Shown in pieces: positions 35,501 to 49,900 of a DNA stretch of 64,000 bases. The stretch lies in contig JAJNNQ010000029.1 of assembly GCA_027886175.1 (NCBI GenBank), positions 6,070,501 to 6,134,500 on the forward strand. Reading direction: 5' to 3'. Numbering within the stretch: position 1 is the stretch's first letter; every line of letters begins with the position of its first letter. The notes below the pieces were generated by a model that was given only the letters and a program-made list of their open reading frames with translations, was not told the origin of the DNA and ran no database searches. Made by a program: the position numbers and the translations under genes. The stretch comes from Phylloscopus collybita (lineage: Eukaryota > Chordata > Aves > Passeriformes > Phylloscopidae).

Positions 35501-38500
35501 AAAAAGTTCACTAGTCAGAGATTGCCACCAGGCCTTTTGAATCCAAGGCCTTCAAAAATCTGGCAGTTTTGCTGTACAGCCAACTCATGTGGCCAATGCC
35601 TTTGGGATTCCATTGAGCAAGTCTAGCATTTATCCAACACTTCAAAATTAAGTTCACAAAGTCCTTTTACACAGTTGTGAAGAGTCCTACACAGTAAACA
35701 AAAAGTATGAAAAATGCAAACGTACATATCAAATTAGATTCACCTGAAACATGATTTCAAAAGTTTTATTGGAGTTTTAAGGGAACACGGAAGATGTTTG
35801 ATAATAGGTTTTTCTGCCAACATATTTATTGAATTATATCAAAACCTGGCTTTGTAATACAGGTTCTAAATAGTACCAACTGTAAACCTAGCCATTGATT
35901 TCATGGTTTCTTTGGAAAGCAGTCATCTACTGTCAAAAGTTTCTTGCTGGATTTCTTAACACTTCAGCTTACTCTATAATATGGCTATAGATGAGAATGG
36001 ATGTCTAACCAGGGTATCTTATATTGCTCAGATCTTAGACCACTTAGAAATTCTAAAATTATTGAAGATGCAGTTCATTTTCAGTTAACATATTTGAAAT
36101 TCAGTTTTTAAATTCAAACATAGTTATGATCTTCAAATTCAGTTCAATTATTCTCTTACTTTATAAAATACCTTACTTATAAAGAACACTCAAAGTTTCT
36201 TGGATTGTAAAGGATTTGAGATCAATTGCAAATTCTTTATAGTTCAGTCAAGAAGCATTAAGGAAAGCTTGAAGGCTACATGTGTCTAGTTGAATTCATC
36301 TGAATCTTTAAAATTATGGCAATAAATGGAAAAATCTTCTATAAATAGTGTTTTCTTTGATACATATGGACTTTCCTCATATGAGCAATGCTTTCTTGTC
36401 TGGTTGATGCCACAGGACTACCATCTAAAGGGCATTTTATTTCTCTTTCTTGCCCAGTAGTAATCACCAGCCACCAGAGACTTCTTTACTCTGTATTTAC
36501 TCAACTTTCATATTAAGCAGGGATGATGGCAAAGTCATGGACAACTTTAGTGAGAGTTATTATTTGCTGATCATTTGAAAATCAACCACATTAATTCAAA
36601 AACATTGTGGGCAATTTGTGGATGATTTCTGGAAACATGTCCAAGGAAGAAACGAAACCAAGTGTACTTTCTTAAATTAACTGAGATGGAAATATTTTCC
36701 TGGCTATGAAGCAATATTTATAGAATTGATATACTACATGGATGCTTCAATAGAGGGATTAATTCTGTTGTTGTTGTGCTTGAAGTTCAGTGGGATTTAA
36801 TGAAATGTTGTTTCATTTCACAACAAGATTTTTCAAATTTCAGCAATTAACAGGACTGACTTGTGTACGTGAACATATGAAAAACTTTTCACTATCCCTC
36901 TTCATCCAAATAACCACAAAAAGGCCACTAAACTTGGAAAATAATTCTGGAAAATATTGTTGTATGACTGTCAGTTTGCGGCTTTCATGACACTGGCTTA
37001 ACGGTTTCCAACAAAACAGTTTTTTCAGAACACTTGTTTGATTGAGTCATTACTGTGTCACAGGAAGCACAAAAGTTAATTTTAATGAATTTCTGATGTA
37101 ATAGTCAGCATGCCTTTTCTAAGGCATTTCTTCTCTTGCCATCACAATTGCTGTGGATCTTTAAAGCCTAAAGCCCAACAAGACTGGGTAGCATATCTGT
37201 CGTACCATTTTCCCCTAAGGTGATGGAGTGTGGTTCTGTAGACAGCTTGATTTGTGAAGCTTGCAATATTGTGAAACTAGAGCCTGGAAGCCTGAGAAAG
37301 GCCAACAGCTCAGCAGGAATGTTGGATGAAAGCTTGAACTGTTGTTCACATGACTTCCATGTTTCCTTGAAGAACTGAACCACAAACCTCTTCTGCATTT
37401 ACATTTTCTACACAAAATATTTTGACTAATTCAGGAATAGTATAACTTTATGGGTCATTTTCCCATCCATGTTTGTTTAGGGGTTTTGTTTGTTTGTTTT
37501 GTGTTTTCCTGGGGGTTTTTAATTTTTTTTTTTTTAAATTAACCCTTGTATTTTACATTCCAGAAATTGAACTCTGTGTAGTTGTTTTTGGGTTTTGCTT
37601 TTATTTTTCAAAAATTCCAGAGAGACAGAAATGCTGACTTTCAACACTGTGTTTGTAGCTGTTTGATGCAGTGTGACTCCATGATTATGCCATTTTCATG
37701 TCTTTCAGAAATGTAGTAATCAGATCTTGTTTGGTGTTCCCACGAAGGACAGTAATGGGAATGGATGCTTGCCTGTAGCTGGTTTCCCTCTTGGCTTACT
37801 ACAAATGAGATGAAGGAAGATCCAGAATTTTGCCTTAGTGTGAGAGCCAAATGTTACTTGGAGCATTGCACTCTAAAATTATACCAAGGTTAAAGACATC
37901 AGTCTATGGGTAAATCTGAGTACTTAGCTGCCCTGGCTTGACATAAAGATAACAAACACACTCTACTCATAAAACTGATTTATCAGAGAATGTGGAGAAA
38001 GGAAGAATGTTTAGACCTTTATCCCGTTCATTTCACAGTCTCTCTGTATCTAAGAGAAATATGCCAGGATAAAGACCATGACTGACAGCCAGTACTCTGA
38101 AACAAAGTAACTTTCTATAACATTGTTATAGAAATCTGCTTTGTATAAACTAGTGTAAGAGTAGGAAAGAAAACTAAAGGTCTTCACAATTATTACCATT
38201 TTCTGTTCCTACTTCCAAGACCAAGTGTTTGATTGCACTAACAAAACAAACTTATATATGAGTACATTAAAAAGAAATAGAACCCTAACAAAACCAAAGA
38301 CTGTATTATTTTTATATAAGATTAAGGTTAAGAGGAAACCACAGATAGCAGATATCAGTCATGGCTGTTTAATGACCATCTGAAGGCATCTAAGATATCT
38401 AAGGGTGAAAAATGTATGAGAAGTAAGTGCAGAAGCATTAGGTATTTATCCAGTTGTACTGACTTTATCCAGAAGCTTTCAGACCTTCACCTGTGGCTGC

Positions 38501-40649
38501 ACACCAATGTCTTGTGGTGGATAGGGCAAATCATGTACTGCAAAGTATAAGGCAGTGACATACAGCAATATTATAGCTGGGACTGAATTGATGCAGTGCC
38601 GTCACTTCCTTGCAGCACAGACTGCCAATAAGTAGGTTATCTTGCAAGATACCACATTGTGCTGTGTTGGCACAATGCATCTTTGATGGCACAGGTTGTC
38701 CTTGCACAGCTTACTATCTCTCCATATGAAAGTAATAACATATAAAATTCAATAATGTTTCATGTTCTATATCAATAAAAATACATTTTTTTTATAATGA
38801 AAAGTATAATGAAATCAGACTTTCTCCAAAACAGAATGTAAGGCTTCTTTGTCAATTCCTTTACTTTTAAAAACACAGCACTGGCATTGTAAGATATTTC
38901 CTCCTTTCAAGGTCACCAAATAGGCACTTTCAAAGAGCACACATTGTAATTATGCAATGAGTGCTTAAAACCTAAATTCAAAGAAGCAGGCCTGTTCATA
39001 TCAGAAATGGTAGTGAATTGTACTTCAGACTTAGTGTTGATTATTTGAGAAAACCATGAAGTATGCCACTACTTTTCAAATCTTTTTCTCCAGGCCAGGC
39101 TTGGACACCCAGAGTACTATGTTATATTAGTTTATACTTCTGTTTTTCATTAACTTTATTCCACTACTGGCATCAATGAGCTCCAGTGTTCTCAATTGAG
39201 ACATTTGCCTGGTCAGTAAGTCCCAATTTCTTTAGTCTTTGAAAGGACAGAAATCATGGTACTTGGGTGTTAGTCTAATGCCTGTTAAGTTATCTAAGCA
39301 AATTCTTTGGGAGTTGTAGGTCAGATCTTTTTAAAGGTGTCTAGATGCCTAAAAATGTGGTAGAAATATCCATATCCTACAGGGATCTTGTAGTGATGGA
39401 ATTACTCTGTCCAACATGTCTACAGATAAGTTAGCTTCCTGTGCTTTCCATATAGACATTACAGAAAGACAGCTCTAGGATGTCATTCCTTTCACTCTAT
39501 GGCTTTTTTTTTTTTTTTTTTTTTTTTGGCATAATTTAGATTACTTATATTTTAAAAGTCCCAATTTCATTCCATTGTCCCTCAGAGGTTCCCAGCTAAG
39601 ACTCTGACACTTGCACCATAAGCCATATAGGGTAAACTGTGTCTTGCCCTTGGTGCTTGCTTGCATTGCTTGTTGTAAAAGAAAATCTACAAATCACTGT
39701 GTATGTATCCCACTGTGCTTACACATTCTCAAATTCTGAGTCTTCACACTCTGGGTAAAAACTCTTGCTATTCTGCAGTGTCCCCATTTAGAATATTCTC
39801 AAAGTTCAAAAATTATTACAACAATATGTAAACAAACACATTCTTGACATCAAATACTGCAAAAAAGCCTTCATTCCTAGCAGGCTGCTGCTATTCATAT
39901 GTAAAAGGGCATACTGTGTTATTAAAAAAAATGCTTCCCAAATGAAAGCCACAAATTGGAAGACTTTAAAAGAAAAGTGCATACATTTTGTCTGTTTTTG
40001 AAATATCGCCAGACTAAATCATTAAGTGTGGATCTGGTTGCACAAAGTCTGCAAAATCCAACCACAAAGCCACCACACCAAGGCTGTTGTGCCAAACAAA
40101 ACACAGCAAACTAGTTATGGTCAATAAAATCTCTAAATCAAATAAACGTTCTTCATGCTTAGAACACTTCCTGATGTCAGGGAGAACACATACGAGTTTT
40201 CATAGATAAGGGGAAGTGTTCTGGTGTCAATTTATTAGTCAAAAAAAAAAGTCACAATTCAAGGTCAAAAAATGAAACAGCCAGGTAATCCTTTATTCAG
40301 CTTTGTAGAATTTTATTGGGTAAGTTTGCATCAGTTGAGGTTTTCACAGGATTAAGGCTTACTATTGTATGCCCAGAATCTCCTTCTTTTCTGACGAAAC
40401 TTGGAGGCAGGGATATAGGAATTATAATCAGTCTGACTAAATAGTTTGAAGATACATACATATATTTGTGTGTGTGAGGTTTGGAGAGAAGGCACAGAGG
40501 CTCACACTTGAGAAAGGAATCAGGTAATCTTCATTTGCCATGACTTATAACAGAAGTACTTGCATGTTTTCAAAAGATAACCATTTGCTACTTCTCTGAC
40601 AGAAATGCCACTAAGAGTTCAAGAAAACTGTTTTGTGGGTATAACTCTG
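35501..40649. other. Unique AT-rich DNA, no gene seen
   Basis: About 5.1 kb without a recognisable exon or transposon. Low-complexity parts are a G/T-rich patch at 37,470-37,530 and a T24 run at 39,504-39,527. Open frames are 80 codons or fewer and unremarkable. Confidence 0.5.
39504..39527 (+). repeat. Poly(T)24
   Basis: Homopolymer with no retrotransposon body recognised next to it. Confidence 0.9.
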
Positions 40650-41190
40650 TGTTGGGCTGACCTTGGCAAGCAGTGACCTTGCTCACTGCTCCTTGCCCAA
40701 CAGGCCAAAGGAGACAGAACAAAGATCAAGATCAAGAAAGCTCATGGATTGAGGAAAAAAACCTAGTTTAATAAATGAAGGAAAGACAAAAAACAAATGG
40801 TGCAAAAGCAATCAATCAGCACCTCCTACAAGCAGAGTGATGCACAACCAGTCTCTGAGTAGCAGGTGTTCCAGAAAACATAAGACATCCAAACAACACT
40901 TTCTTCTGCTACACCAGCTTTATTGCTGGTGACAGTGACAATACATGATATGGAATACCCCTTTGGCCAGTTTGGGTCAGCTGGTCTGACTATGACCATT
41001 TCTAATTTCTTGCTTGACCTCAGCTTCCACTTAAAAAAAAAAAAAAAAAAAAAAAAGTCTTTGTGCAAGGACTACTTTGCAATACTTTGCAATAGACAAA
41101 AGAATGGTGTCTTTTAGTCCTAAATCCAATATGCAGCACCATAATACTTGCTAACAAGAAAGTTTTCTCCATCCCAGCCAGACCCATACA
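40650..41190 (-). mobile_element. LTR, minus strand
   Basis: The plus strand carries the reverse complement of a common avian LTR. CATGATATGGAATACCCCTTTGG followed by CCAGTTTGGGTCAGCTG is the U3 block read backwards. TTCTCCATCCCAGCCAGACCCATACA at 41,165-41,190 is the inverted LTR 5' end (TGTATGGGTCTGGCTGGGAT). On the left, TGTTGGGCTGACC (40,650) would be the inverted 3' end. GCACAAC.AGTCTCTG and a TTTATTGCTG block are also family text. An A24 run (41,033-41,056) interrupts it. No clean target duplication is seen, so the edges are approximate. Confidence 0.72.
41033..41056 (+). repeat. Poly(A)24 within LTR
   Basis: Twenty-four A residues lie inside the minus-strand LTR, so poly(T) in its own sense. 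They produce poly-Lys and poly-Phe artefact frames. Confidence 0.9.
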
Positions 41191-41474
41191 AATTGAAGCA
41201 GTTACATTGCATACTGTGCAGTGCATTCAAATAATTTCTCTCTATAATAACCATATCTAGTTGCATTACTTTTATCAGCAATTGTTACTATGTGTCATAC
41301 AATACATCACACTCAAAAGAACTCTGGTTTTCTTCAGCGCAGTGATACTACAAAAAACTTCTTCAAAATACTGCTTTGCAATAGATAAGCCTTTTTATCA
41401 GTTTGGTTCAAGGATTACTGCTAGTTACCCAAACTGTAATGATTAAAGGACTGTATTATATTAAACACGGTGTC

Positions 41475-41860
41475 TGTCTTTCCTTGGTCAGCTTCAGGAG
41501 CACAATCAGACAATAACGTTTTCCTCATTTGGAAAGGAAACCGATCTCAGTATTTACTTCCTTGTAAAAGTCTTATTCCTGGCAGGCAGAAAGTTGACCT
41601 TCCTACCCAAGCAAGACTTTAAAATGATTAACAGATTTGTTGAAAGTGATTGGTAACAGAAAGTTAAGATGATCTTCAGAAAGCTGTTTGCTATTCTAGC
41701 CCCAGTAAACATGATTGTCATGTCAAATCAAGCTCCTAATTATTGTTGTATAATTTTATGCATCATCACAGGTCCAAAAACAAACTGATGATAAAACAGT
41801 TTTGTTAAGCAAAATTAATTTCATTGGATAATTCATGCCTCTAGTCCCGCTTCTCTCCAC
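41475..41860. promoter_or_regulatory. Possible conserved enhancer segment
   Basis: Non-repetitive, motif-rich DNA: GGAAACCGATCTCAG, AGTGATTGGTAACAG, AAACATGATTGTCATGTC, AGCTCCTAATTATTGTTG, TTTTATGCATCATCACAGG, GCAAAATTAATTTCATTGG. Homeodomain (TAATTA), POU-like (TATGCAT) and TALE-like (TGATTG, TGTCA) words cluster within 200 bp. No coding signal and no repeat text were found. The role is inferred. Confidence 0.33.
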
Positions 41861-43286
41861 AACCCTAACACACAGATGCTACCTTTTTCTATACCGACTT
41901 AATAATTTAGAAAGCACAAACTTTGTGGGTGATTATATTTTCATCTTGGGAAAGAAATAATTAAAGACTGACTGTACTTTTAAAATTATTGTGCTTGGTT
42001 CTATAACCAGCCCTTTTACATTTCTTCTCAAAAGCGCATTCTTACAGAATCAAATAAGCTTTCATAGGCAGGAATTTGGAGGACTAGGCTTTACTAGGTG
42101 AATAGTTTTCACATGCACAGTACAAAGATCTATTAGCATTTCCTAAAAATCTTCAAAGAGTTAGTGGCCAAAACAGACTTTTACAAGTACCTATGAAATA
42201 AAGACTAATACCTTACTTTAAGGATGAAACTGCTGACAAGCAGGGAGATCAAGGTGTTTTACTCAAGCTAAATTTAATCATACAGCAGTGATCCTTTTAC
42301 CATCTTCAAGTAGATTATTATGGAAAGAGGCTGGTATGGCATTGTTAAGTATCAAAACCTGAAAAAATGTAATAGCTAATCTTAGAATGTCTATCATATT
42401 TTTCAAGAAAAGTAATGAAAATGCTTGTGAAGAATAGTAAAATTTCTGCATGGTGCTAGGAAGATAATCCCCACAAGAATTTTAATTTGACTTTTTTTCT
42501 TCATCTTGGAATGAAAAACAGAAATTATATAAACATTTATGAACTGAAGAGAAAAAAAAAAAAAAAGATTAGGATCTGATCTGCCAGAGTATTCAAATTA
42601 AGCTCTATTCCTCTGGTTATCCATCCATATGTTATGTGTGTTGTCTTTACAATGGTTTCTATTGAGTGGACATTTTGACCTGAAAATAAGGATATTTCTG
42701 AGGAAATCTATGGTCAAGTTTCTATGAAAATCTTCAGATTCAAAATGAAAATGATACAATGAGGAGGGAGAACCCTCTATTTTAATGTCAATCCAAGTTT
42801 ATCCATCAGAGATTTTCAACGGACATTACATTAATGGCATACTAAGGCCACTATATTTCACCTGCACCTGCTTGCAAGAAATTATTTTGTGTGAGGACAT
42901 ATTATAAAACTTCTTCAGAGGTAAGTGCAATTCATATAGTTTTAAGCTTCAACCTCCCAAAACAAAACCTGCTCTTTTGCAAGCAGAGTTCCTATGTTCA
43001 TGAACTTACTCCAGCACATAGTTTGCACAAGATACACAGAGCCTTTACACAAGCTAATGTACCTATTTTAAAAATAATTTTGAATAGTTTTGTTTAAAAG
43101 TTTTGAATAAAGTTTTGTTTTAAAATAGTTTGTGTAGGCCTATAATGTACAGTTAAGTGATGAAGTAAATGAGAGAACCTTTCAGGAACGATTCATTAGA
43201 AAAACAGAGGAGCATAACTTTCTTGAATACCTGTTTCCAAAACATCACAAACTACAATATTCTGTACCTTGCAGTTACCCTTCTGA

Positions 43287-43351
43287 GAAAAAAAAAAAAG
43301 AAAAAAAAGAAAAAAAAAAAAAAAAAAAAAAAAAGAAAAAAAGAAAAAAGA
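43287..43351 (+). repeat. A-rich low-complexity patch
   Basis: Long A runs broken by single G residues (AAAAAAAAGAAAAAA units). The poly-Lys frame at 43,169-43,369 is an artefact of it. Confidence 0.9.
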
Positions 43352-43899
43352 AGTATTGCAAAACAATGAGTACTAGTGGTTTTCCTATAACCCTAATACA
43401 TATTCTGTCATCTTAAGCTTGTCCTTGTATCTATTGAAATTTTACCAGAGAAAAAATGTGGTTTGGAAAAGTTATTTCATTTGCTGCTTTGCAAAAACCA
43501 GGAGAGGTAAAGAAATACTAGTAATTAACATCTCCCACAGTATATTCATGCATTTAGTGGCTCATAAACTTCTAGACAAGCAGAACTGCAGTGGAAACTC
43601 CTGGATCTGTTGTAATCTCCCTTTTGTGTGTGGAGGGAATATAATTCAAATTACTTTCAGTAGGAAAAATTGCTTGCACATTTTTCTGCAAACTTCTATC
43701 ACTCTCTATGAGGTGATATTGTGATCAAATTTATCACCTGATCATAACTTCACCATCTCTTGGCACTGTATTCTAAACTTTAAATTACTGCAATGTGTTT
43801 TTTTGATTCCTCGGTGAAGGGAATTATGTGTAAATCAGCCATTTAAGGAATCCACAGCTATTGCAAAAGTTTTGGGTTTTTTTGTCCCATTATTCCAAT

Positions 43900-44110
43900 G
43901 CAATAACTTCCCTGCTGTTACATTAAACATTGTAAATAATTATAGTTCTTTTACAGTAATTGGAAACTTATGCAATTTTGTGGCTTAATATCGCATATGT
44001 AAATATAGACTAATTGAAATTTCCAACTAATAAATGTTCCCAATATAATATTCATAAACCCAGTATATTTCATACAAATATTTGGCCACATATGAGACAT
44101 CTGAATTAAA
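43900..44110. promoter_or_regulatory. Possible conserved AT-rich element
   Basis: Complex AT-rich sequence with TATAGTTCTTTTACAGTAATTGG, ATGCAATTTTGTGGC, TCGCATATGTAAATATAG and ACTAATTGAAATTTCC. It looks like conserved non-coding DNA, but AT richness alone makes such words common, so support is weak. Confidence 0.22.
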
Positions 44111-46754
44111 TTTTGCTTCAAATAAAAAAAAGGCCTTTATTTTATTGAATTAGGCTTAAAATGTCGTACTAGACTTGGAAAAGTGAATGAATTCATACAG
44201 AAAGATTAAGGCAACTATAATATCAGAAGAAGCATAATCATACTGCTATTCTTCAGTCTTACTAAAAAATTATACAATAAAAGTTTACCTCTGGATAAAA
44301 AACTGCAATGATTGGTGGCAGCAAAGCAGAATCATATTTTTCATGTCAATGTTCCTAGTTTTGTCACTGTTTCATGGCAATCTCTTGAATTTAAATGTTG
44401 AATTGAATCAGCTTGATCCCAGTACGTGCTACTCACAGATTCTAAAAGGCGTTGGGTATGGCATGGGACCAGTAAATTTGCTAGTCAAAATAAAAATTAT
44501 TTAAAAATAGGAACATAACCTCACAAGGTAAGTCCACTGCACTCTTGTATACTGTACACTTAGGAAGAAACAATGTTTCATGGCAACCATCAGGTAGCTT
44601 TATCAATAAGCAGAAAAAGCCACTAACACTAAACACAAATGTGTCCTATTGCTTAAGACAGCCTTTCCACCGCTGCCCACAGGCAGGTAACTGCAGGTGT
44701 GCTCTCCACACTGACAGCCCCAGGTGACAGAGCCCAGGTAGAGTTTCTGCAAAAGTACTAGCTGAAATACCTGGGTGAATAAGACATGAACCAGACAGCT
44801 GAAAAGGTGAATGGGGTCGAGGAACTAAAGCGAGTATAAAGCGGAGTCATACTTGTGTCAATACTGTTTACTCTAAAGCAAAATGACAACTGCGGCATAG
44901 CTTTGTCTATGTTCCCCTGTTGTTTCTTATGTCAAAGTACCTAATGCATTGAAAGGTGATACAGATCCTACAGTACAAATGTAATTATGAAAAATATCTA
45001 AAGAGACCTGCTAATCATCTTGAAAAATCACCTATGAACCAAGAGCATATGGTTTTATAAAAACTCTCTTTATTCTCTGAATGAGTTACAGTATTTGATG
45101 AGTAGGTACTTTTAGTGAACCAGCCTTTGACATCTCACTGGGAGGTGCAACAGGGCTGTCTGTGAGTTTGCAATGGCACAATACTCCTGGTCATATACCC
45201 ACTGGTGTTTCTTCCCATAGCCATCAAAAAAGTGGTGAATAATGATTTCTTTTTTCTCTGAGACACTTTCTATTGATTGAGTTCTCTCAATTTATCTGTT
45301 GCTGGCTCTCAGGTCACAGAAAAAATTAGACTTACAACTGTACAGACGTAAGGGTTGTGTCTTTGTACACAAACCTTTTTCACATCCTTCTTCCCAAATA
45401 GCCTGACTTTTTTTCTCCTTAGTGCACATGGCTTTGAGATGTCAGCTACCTGCCAAAAGCTGAAGACTTGCCCAAAGCGAATTTGGCTAGCAAATTAGTC
45501 AGCATGTGTTTCTACTATGTATGCCATTGGCTTAATTAGGTATTAACAAGTGCTTATGTCTGTTGTAGGGGACAATGGCTATCTAGTGAAGGCTTATTTA
45601 TTGGCAACATATGGTATTTTGGTGAATGATTGTCTGAACAACTATAACAAAGTCTTTAAAAGAACTTGTTAAGTTCAGACTTGGAACACTAAAAATGTTT
45701 TTCAGATGTCTGCACAGTTCTTATTTCATTGAAAACGGGCTTGGTGCTTCTTTCAGCATGTTGTGACCTAAAGAGATGAGAAGTGGGAAAAAACTGTCAT
45801 AATATTACATTATTTCAGCAAAATCTTGCATGTGAAACATTAGAGGTACCTGAAGGCATAACAGTATTACTGAAAAATAGCATAATTTTAAAAACTTACT
45901 AAAATTCCTTGTTTATATCCTAGCACAGTTATGTATGCCCTGAACTTTATAGTGATAACCAAAGAAACAGGATCTCAATTTCAAAAGACACAGAAATTTA
46001 CCATTAGCTTTAAGTAACTTGTAAATCAGGATACAATTAGAAATGTTTATACTCATGGGCTCTATACAAGCACAGACACTAACACTAGTTAAGAAGATTT
46101 GCCACAAAAATTTATCTAAGAGGAAAAATAGGCAAATCCCACATAATAAAAGATGCTGGTCTAAGCAAACACGGACTTTGTAATATAATGCGTTTTAATA
46201 GGATTGGCCAGTAAAAGCACAAATTCAGAACAATAGTTTGCCATTAAAGTTAATCTTCTGATCCTGGGTCAATGCTGACAGTATTTCTGTCTGGATTTCA
46301 GCTAGGAGCTCATTGGCAGTTTAACCGCCTCTGAATAAAAATCTTTATTCTTTCATGGAATTATCTTGAATTTTGCTGGAAACAAAGCTCTTTCCCTTTT
46401 ATTACTTCTTTGAATTCTTGTTCTCAGGCCTGTACTTGCAAACCAACAATGGAAAAAAGAGCCACACCAGTCCTGGAACCCCTTTGGCATAAAGTGGCAT
46501 GCAAACTGAATTTACAGGCTTCTGAGAGGTTGCCTTATAAATGGAAATTTCCAGGACAAAATTTTTGTTCTGAATTAATGTTCTCAGCATCAATCCCATC
46601 TCTAATATTGCTGAGGGGGCTCTATACCATTCCCTTTATCACCCCTCAGATAAAGAATGATAGATCTTTTGTTGGTAGGCAGCTTTCAGCCTTCAGGAGA
46701 AGGGTCCCTCTGGTTGAGTAAACATGGCAAAGGGAGCACAGGGGGACCCTACTT

Positions 46755-46995
46755 CCAAGCAATCACTTGTGAATCGGTTCATCTGTCCTGTAGATTTGTT
46801 GATTGTGTTGTTGTTGCTGCTCCCTTTCTTATCTCATTGCTGTTTCCAGTAAATCGGTCTTATCTCAACCCATGATCTTCACCTTTCTTGTTACCAGTTC
46901 TCCTCTTCAGCATGCCACAGGAAGAAGGGGGAAAGGAGAGGGGGAGGGAGTGAAGGGGACAGAGATAGAGGGGGAGAGAGAGATGTAGGAACACC
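46755..46995 (+). mobile_element. LTR 3' remnant
   Basis: GTAAATCGGTCTTATCTCAACCCATGATCTTCACC near 46,850 is the conserved 3' block of the avian LTR family also seen at 17,725. It is preceded by a TGTTG-rich low-complexity part and followed by a GGAAGAAGGGGGAAAGG purine stretch. The 5' part is missing or too diverged to place, and the ends are approximate. Confidence 0.5.
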
Positions 46996-49900
46996 CTTTG
47001 TAAACCAGTACTGAGACAAGTAAGATTTATCAGTTATATGGGATTGATAAACTTTGGTTCAGGGCTGTTGTAGTCAGCCAATCCAAAGCTGAAGTGTGGA
47101 AAACAGACAGTCATGGGTTTAGACGTCCTGTGTGATCACTTCTGTGGAAGAGATAAAATATTAGTATAAATTATCAGTATTTGTAAAAAAAAGTCACAAA
47201 ACCTCCAGATCATTGATATTTAACCAAGACTGGTGAAACCAGATAGCATTTCAGCTTCTTGTTCTGAGAAAATATTATAAAATACTTAGAGTGTGTAAAA
47301 GCCCACAAAATTAAGTTTTATAATGCTGGCAACACACTTTCAAGAGGAAAAAGGAGGAACTACTTTTGACTGATTAAAATGCTATTACTTAAGTGCAGCT
47401 CATAGGACAAAGTTGGTTAAAACTATCCACAGTTCTTCAGTACCTGAATGATTCATATGAAGTTTGCATAGTCAGGGCAAATGCAGCCCCAGTACAACCC
47501 AAAGAAATCAGTAATATTATATCTTTTACACTAAATTTTATTTCAGTACGTACTTCCTTGTTTTAACAAGTACACCAACTGCTTGGTTCATACTGCAGTC
47601 ATGAAAAATATAAACAAGCACATTAAGAAAGTTGAACAATGTGTTTTGGAGGAGAGTATTTCCATCATTATTGGAAATCTTTGTGAAATCCTGGAAGATC
47701 TGAGGCACCAGTTTCTACCCAGAAAATGTGGACGTTAGACAGGATTCCTCATCAAAGCTCTATGAATAGGCTTATAACAAAATGCATTTTCAAAATAAAA
47801 ATTTGCTAATAATATGGTAGATAGGAACAGCTCATCAGCTCTGATACAAAAGCTCATTTGTTGGCCAAGGCTTATGTGAACAAAAAAAGTCTTTTGAAAT
47901 ATATTCTTATTTGTAGAAGGGTAAGATGCATCTTCCAAGTAATGCTGCTGTGCTTATGAAATAGTATTTCATCAGAAGATGCAGAAATACTTATAGAGGT
48001 TGAAATGTAACTAGGATCTTTTTTAATCCACCCCCAGAATGGCAAGGTAAAATGAAATATGTATAATTATACTTGAAAGCAACATTATGGCACAATTAGA
48101 GTGGAAATTCTGTTTGTCCAAAAAAGTAAAGGAACTCCAAGTCAAGCTTCTCACTGAAAGCATGATGGTGTCCCTCATTACTTATGAAGTACACGACTGT
48201 TTTAATTATTTATAGTTGCCTAATATACACACCAAGTGAAATCTCATAACTTGATGATTGACAAGGAAAAAAAGGTGTTCCTTCCTACCCTATAACCTGT
48301 GAACATTGTGTCATACAGACCTTTTGCATATGCTGAGGCAAAGAAGAAAAAAATAAAGTATCCTTACATGAGAAGAGATTTGAAATTCTGATGATTGGTG
48401 CTTAACTGAAGCAGTGCTATGCTGGAAAAACAGGGAATGAAATTATACTCTTTCTCTCTCCCCTCTATTCCTCCAATGCAATTAAGAGACTCTGGCTTTC
48501 CCAGCTGTCTGAGGAAAAAGCTAATATCCTTAGCCATGGATGTAGGTGCTCCTTGCAAGAAATATAGCCTCTCAATCCAAAACCTAAACAGTGGACTGAG
48601 ATACAAATTAAGACATCAAACTGCTCTGAAATTTTCCCATATCCAGGCCCAGGCAGCTCTGTTTTGTCTCCAGGGTTCTCCACAGGCCTCACCCTTCACT
48701 TGTGTTGTACCAGTAGCTGGAATGCATAGCACAAAATTGCATATTCCCCAAGTATATGGTATAAGCCAAGTATATGGCATATGGGTTGCCAAAAGTCTCA
48801 AACCCCCACAGGAACTGTGGCCTCAGCTCAGGGCCTGGTCATGTCCCTACACAATTCAACAAGGCATTACACTGCAGTATGAATAAGGCTTCAATATCAC
48901 TTGAAATGGTGGCAAGTATAACTAAAAAAGTATTGGAAAAAATTTAAATTCAGAAGGCACTTTAAATCATCCTCCTTCCTACATTCTTCAAAATCCCTGT
49001 AACTGTGGCCTTCATCTTAGCACAAGCAATACATTGCAGAGAGCCAAGATTAGCCTTGTCATAGTGAAAAATAACCATCTGGCAGTCCTGCTACAGTGTA
49101 ACAGTGTTCCACTCAGAAAAAAACCAGTTCATTTTAACTATGGAAAGCTAGTCTCATATCTAATGCCATTACTGTTTAAAAGTAACTTTAATTGTTGTTA
49201 CTTTCCCTGGGAGATCAATGACATTTTTTCCATGAGAAAGTGGGTGGTGACAAAATTGAATAGGTGTGTGCAATGACATTGAAATTTTGTCCCTGTATTC
49301 AAAAGTCTCCTTGCCGGCAGAAAATTATAAAAAATATCTATATTTTTTCTAGTGTCTGTCAGAAATTCATTCCCAGGTGTCAGCTTTTTGATTCAGAGCA
49401 GTATATCCATTTGCCACTACTCTTCTGAACATGCCATAGAGCAAGAAAAGCCCTGTTGCTGGCATGACCCTGATAGGCTGACATCCAAACAAAATGAAAA
49501 TTATGATGTTCAGTCTCCTGCTCATTGCCAGAATGCCCTTATAATGACACTACTCACACTGGGTGTTTACTGTGAAAAAGGAAAAAAAGGGGTTTGCTCT
49601 TTATGTCTTCCATAAGAGTACCTTCACATTTTCTCTAACATAAAGTGACTTTCAAAAGTTGTTTTAAACAGGATGAAAATTAGGAAACTGCTTTCCATTT
49701 ATGCAGTGAGACAAATCAGAATTACACGTAAGAAAAATCTCTTTAACATTCTTAAACTAGTTCTCATAGGCCAAGCAATGCAAAAGCATGGGTATGAAGA
49801 TAAAAAGTAATTATAGAAATTATTTATTATATTCTTTATCAGATAGTATACTATTCCTCAGATGTTTGACTGTATAGGCCTTTAATTTCCAACCCAGCAT

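Larger units (their letters stand above)
41191..46754. other. Unique AT-rich DNA, no gene seen
   Basis: About 5.6 kb with no recognisable transposon or exon. It contains an enhancer-like segment (41,475-41,860), an A-rich patch (43,287-43,351) and another AT-rich complex segment near 43,900-44,110. The small frames are probably chance. Confidence 0.5.
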
